The notes under the pieces were generated by a model. The model made no database searches. It was not told the DNA's origin and saw nothing but the letters and a program-made list of their open reading frames with translations. Of a DNA stretch of 7,594 nt, positions 7,006 to 7,594 are shown one piece after another. A program made the position numbers and the translations under genes. Location: positions 1 to 7,594 of the forward strand of contig DAIEQP010000303.1 in assembly GCA_027347805.1 (NCBI GenBank). Direction: 5' to 3'. The DNA comes from Ignavibacteria bacterium. GTDB taxonomy: Bacteria > Bacteroidota > Ignavibacteria > Ignavibacteriales > Melioribacteraceae. The stretch's first letter is position 1; each line of letters starts with the position of its first letter.

Positions 7006-7594
7006 TTAATTGCTTAATAATGATCTGTTGTAATTCATTGAATATCTTTTCGTACTAAATGTTTTTTGATTTTCATTAACACCGGAAATTTTAAAACGAG
7101 ATATCATTTCTTGTAAGCTAACAGTCAATCTATTCAAATCCTCTGCAGCATGAGCGATCTGCTGAATTCCGGATGCCGTCTCTTGAGTAACATGGTTTAT
7201 TGCATCAACATTTTTGCTTATTTCTTCAGCTGCACTGCTTTGCTGTTCGCTGGCAGCCGCAACTTGAGTTGCCATATCAACCACTTGCTCAGCCCCGCCG
7301 ATAATTTCGCTTAATGATTTTCCGGCTAGATTAGCAAGTTCTTTTCCTTTTTCAACTTCAACTGTTCCGGCTGTCATTGAAATGACGGCATCAGATGTAT
7401 CCTGTTGAATTTTCTTAATCATTCCGGCAATTTCTTTTGTTGCCTTCGTTGTTCGTTCAGCAAGTTTCCTAACCTCATCTGCAACGACAGCAAATCCTCT
7501 TCCCTGCTCGCCAGCACGTGCAGCTTCAATTGCAGCATTGAGCGCAAGCAGGTTTGTCTGATCTGCAATGTCATCAATTACCTGAATAATTTCT
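7006..7594 (-). CDS. Methyl-accepting chemotaxis protein, C-terminal part (start outside window)
   Basis: The frame is open from the window edge to TAA at 7006-7008, giving the last 195 residues of an MCP; an ATG at 7422 is internal, not a start. The fragment opens inside the signalling hairpin tip (EIIQVIDDIADQTNLLALN, then AARAGEQGRGF and EVRKLAERTTK), the region that contacts CheA and CheW. The C-terminal arm follows, with a methylation-type site AAASEQQSSA, then SLQEMISRFKIS and a basic 25-residue tail ending NRSLLSN. No CheR-binding pentapeptide is present. The first 60 residues are identical to the complete MCP encoded at 4118-6202, although many third positions differ, so this is an older tandem paralogue and not an assembly repeat. 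Sensor, membrane and HAMP regions lie outside the window. No hairpin terminator follows the stop, so read-through toward the TonB-like gene is possible. Confidence 0.96.
   Translation of the reverse strand, partial: EIIQVIDDIADQTNLLALNAAIEAARAGEQGRGFAVVADEVRKLAERTTKATKEIAGMIKKIQQDTSDAVISMTAGTVEVEKGKELANLAGKSLSEIIGGAEQVVDMATQVAAASEQQSSAAEEISKNVDAINHVTQETASGIQQIAHAAEDLNRLTVSLQEMISRFKISGVNENQKTFSTKRYSMNYNRSLLSN

Overview
This AT-rich window (roughly 35-40% GC by eye) carries bacterial signal-transduction genes, and every supported gene reads on the minus strand. The organism is motile or at least chemosensory, uses sigma-54 (an NtrC-family activator is present), and is probably Gram-negative with an outer membrane (a secreted TonB C-terminal-type domain is present). 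The base composition and the 'PVGG...YP' style of that TonB domain resemble the Bacteroidota/Chlorobi/Ignavibacteria group. That placement is an inference of moderate strength, since no rRNA or marker gene is present.

Read in the direction of transcription (high to low coordinates), the layout has two blocks. Block 1 is chemotaxis. It contains the C-terminal 195 residues of one methyl-accepting chemotaxis protein (MCP) whose start lies beyond base 7594, then a possible 47-residue exported peptide (6716-6859). Next come a 129-residue secreted TonB-C-domain protein (6219-6608) and, 16 bp further on, a complete 694-residue transmembrane MCP (4118-6202). A strong intrinsic terminator (4066-4097) closes this block. 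Block 2 is two-component signalling. It contains a histidine kinase reduced to its catalytic core (3268-3960), an NtrC-family response regulator 20 bp later (1853-3247), and, after a 126-bp spacer, the first 575 residues of a soluble PAS-PAS-GAF-PAS sensor protein that runs off the window at base 1.

The two MCPs are paralogues with an identical signalling tip, so they probably feed the same CheA/CheW array. The kinase has no input domain of its own and would phosphorylate the NtrC-type regulator, which would then activate sigma-54 promoters. The multi-PAS protein next to it is a candidate upstream sensor or a separate sensory kinase, but its output domain is outside the window.

Two spacers of note: 6660-7005 holds only the 47-residue reading frame, with no visible terminator for the MCP upstream; 3961-4065 must hold the promoter for the kinase-regulator pair but shows no convincing consensus. 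I saw no RNA genes, CRISPR arrays, insertion sequences or phage genes. The window looks like ordinary, well-organised regulatory DNA with some unusual architectures rather than a clearly new system.
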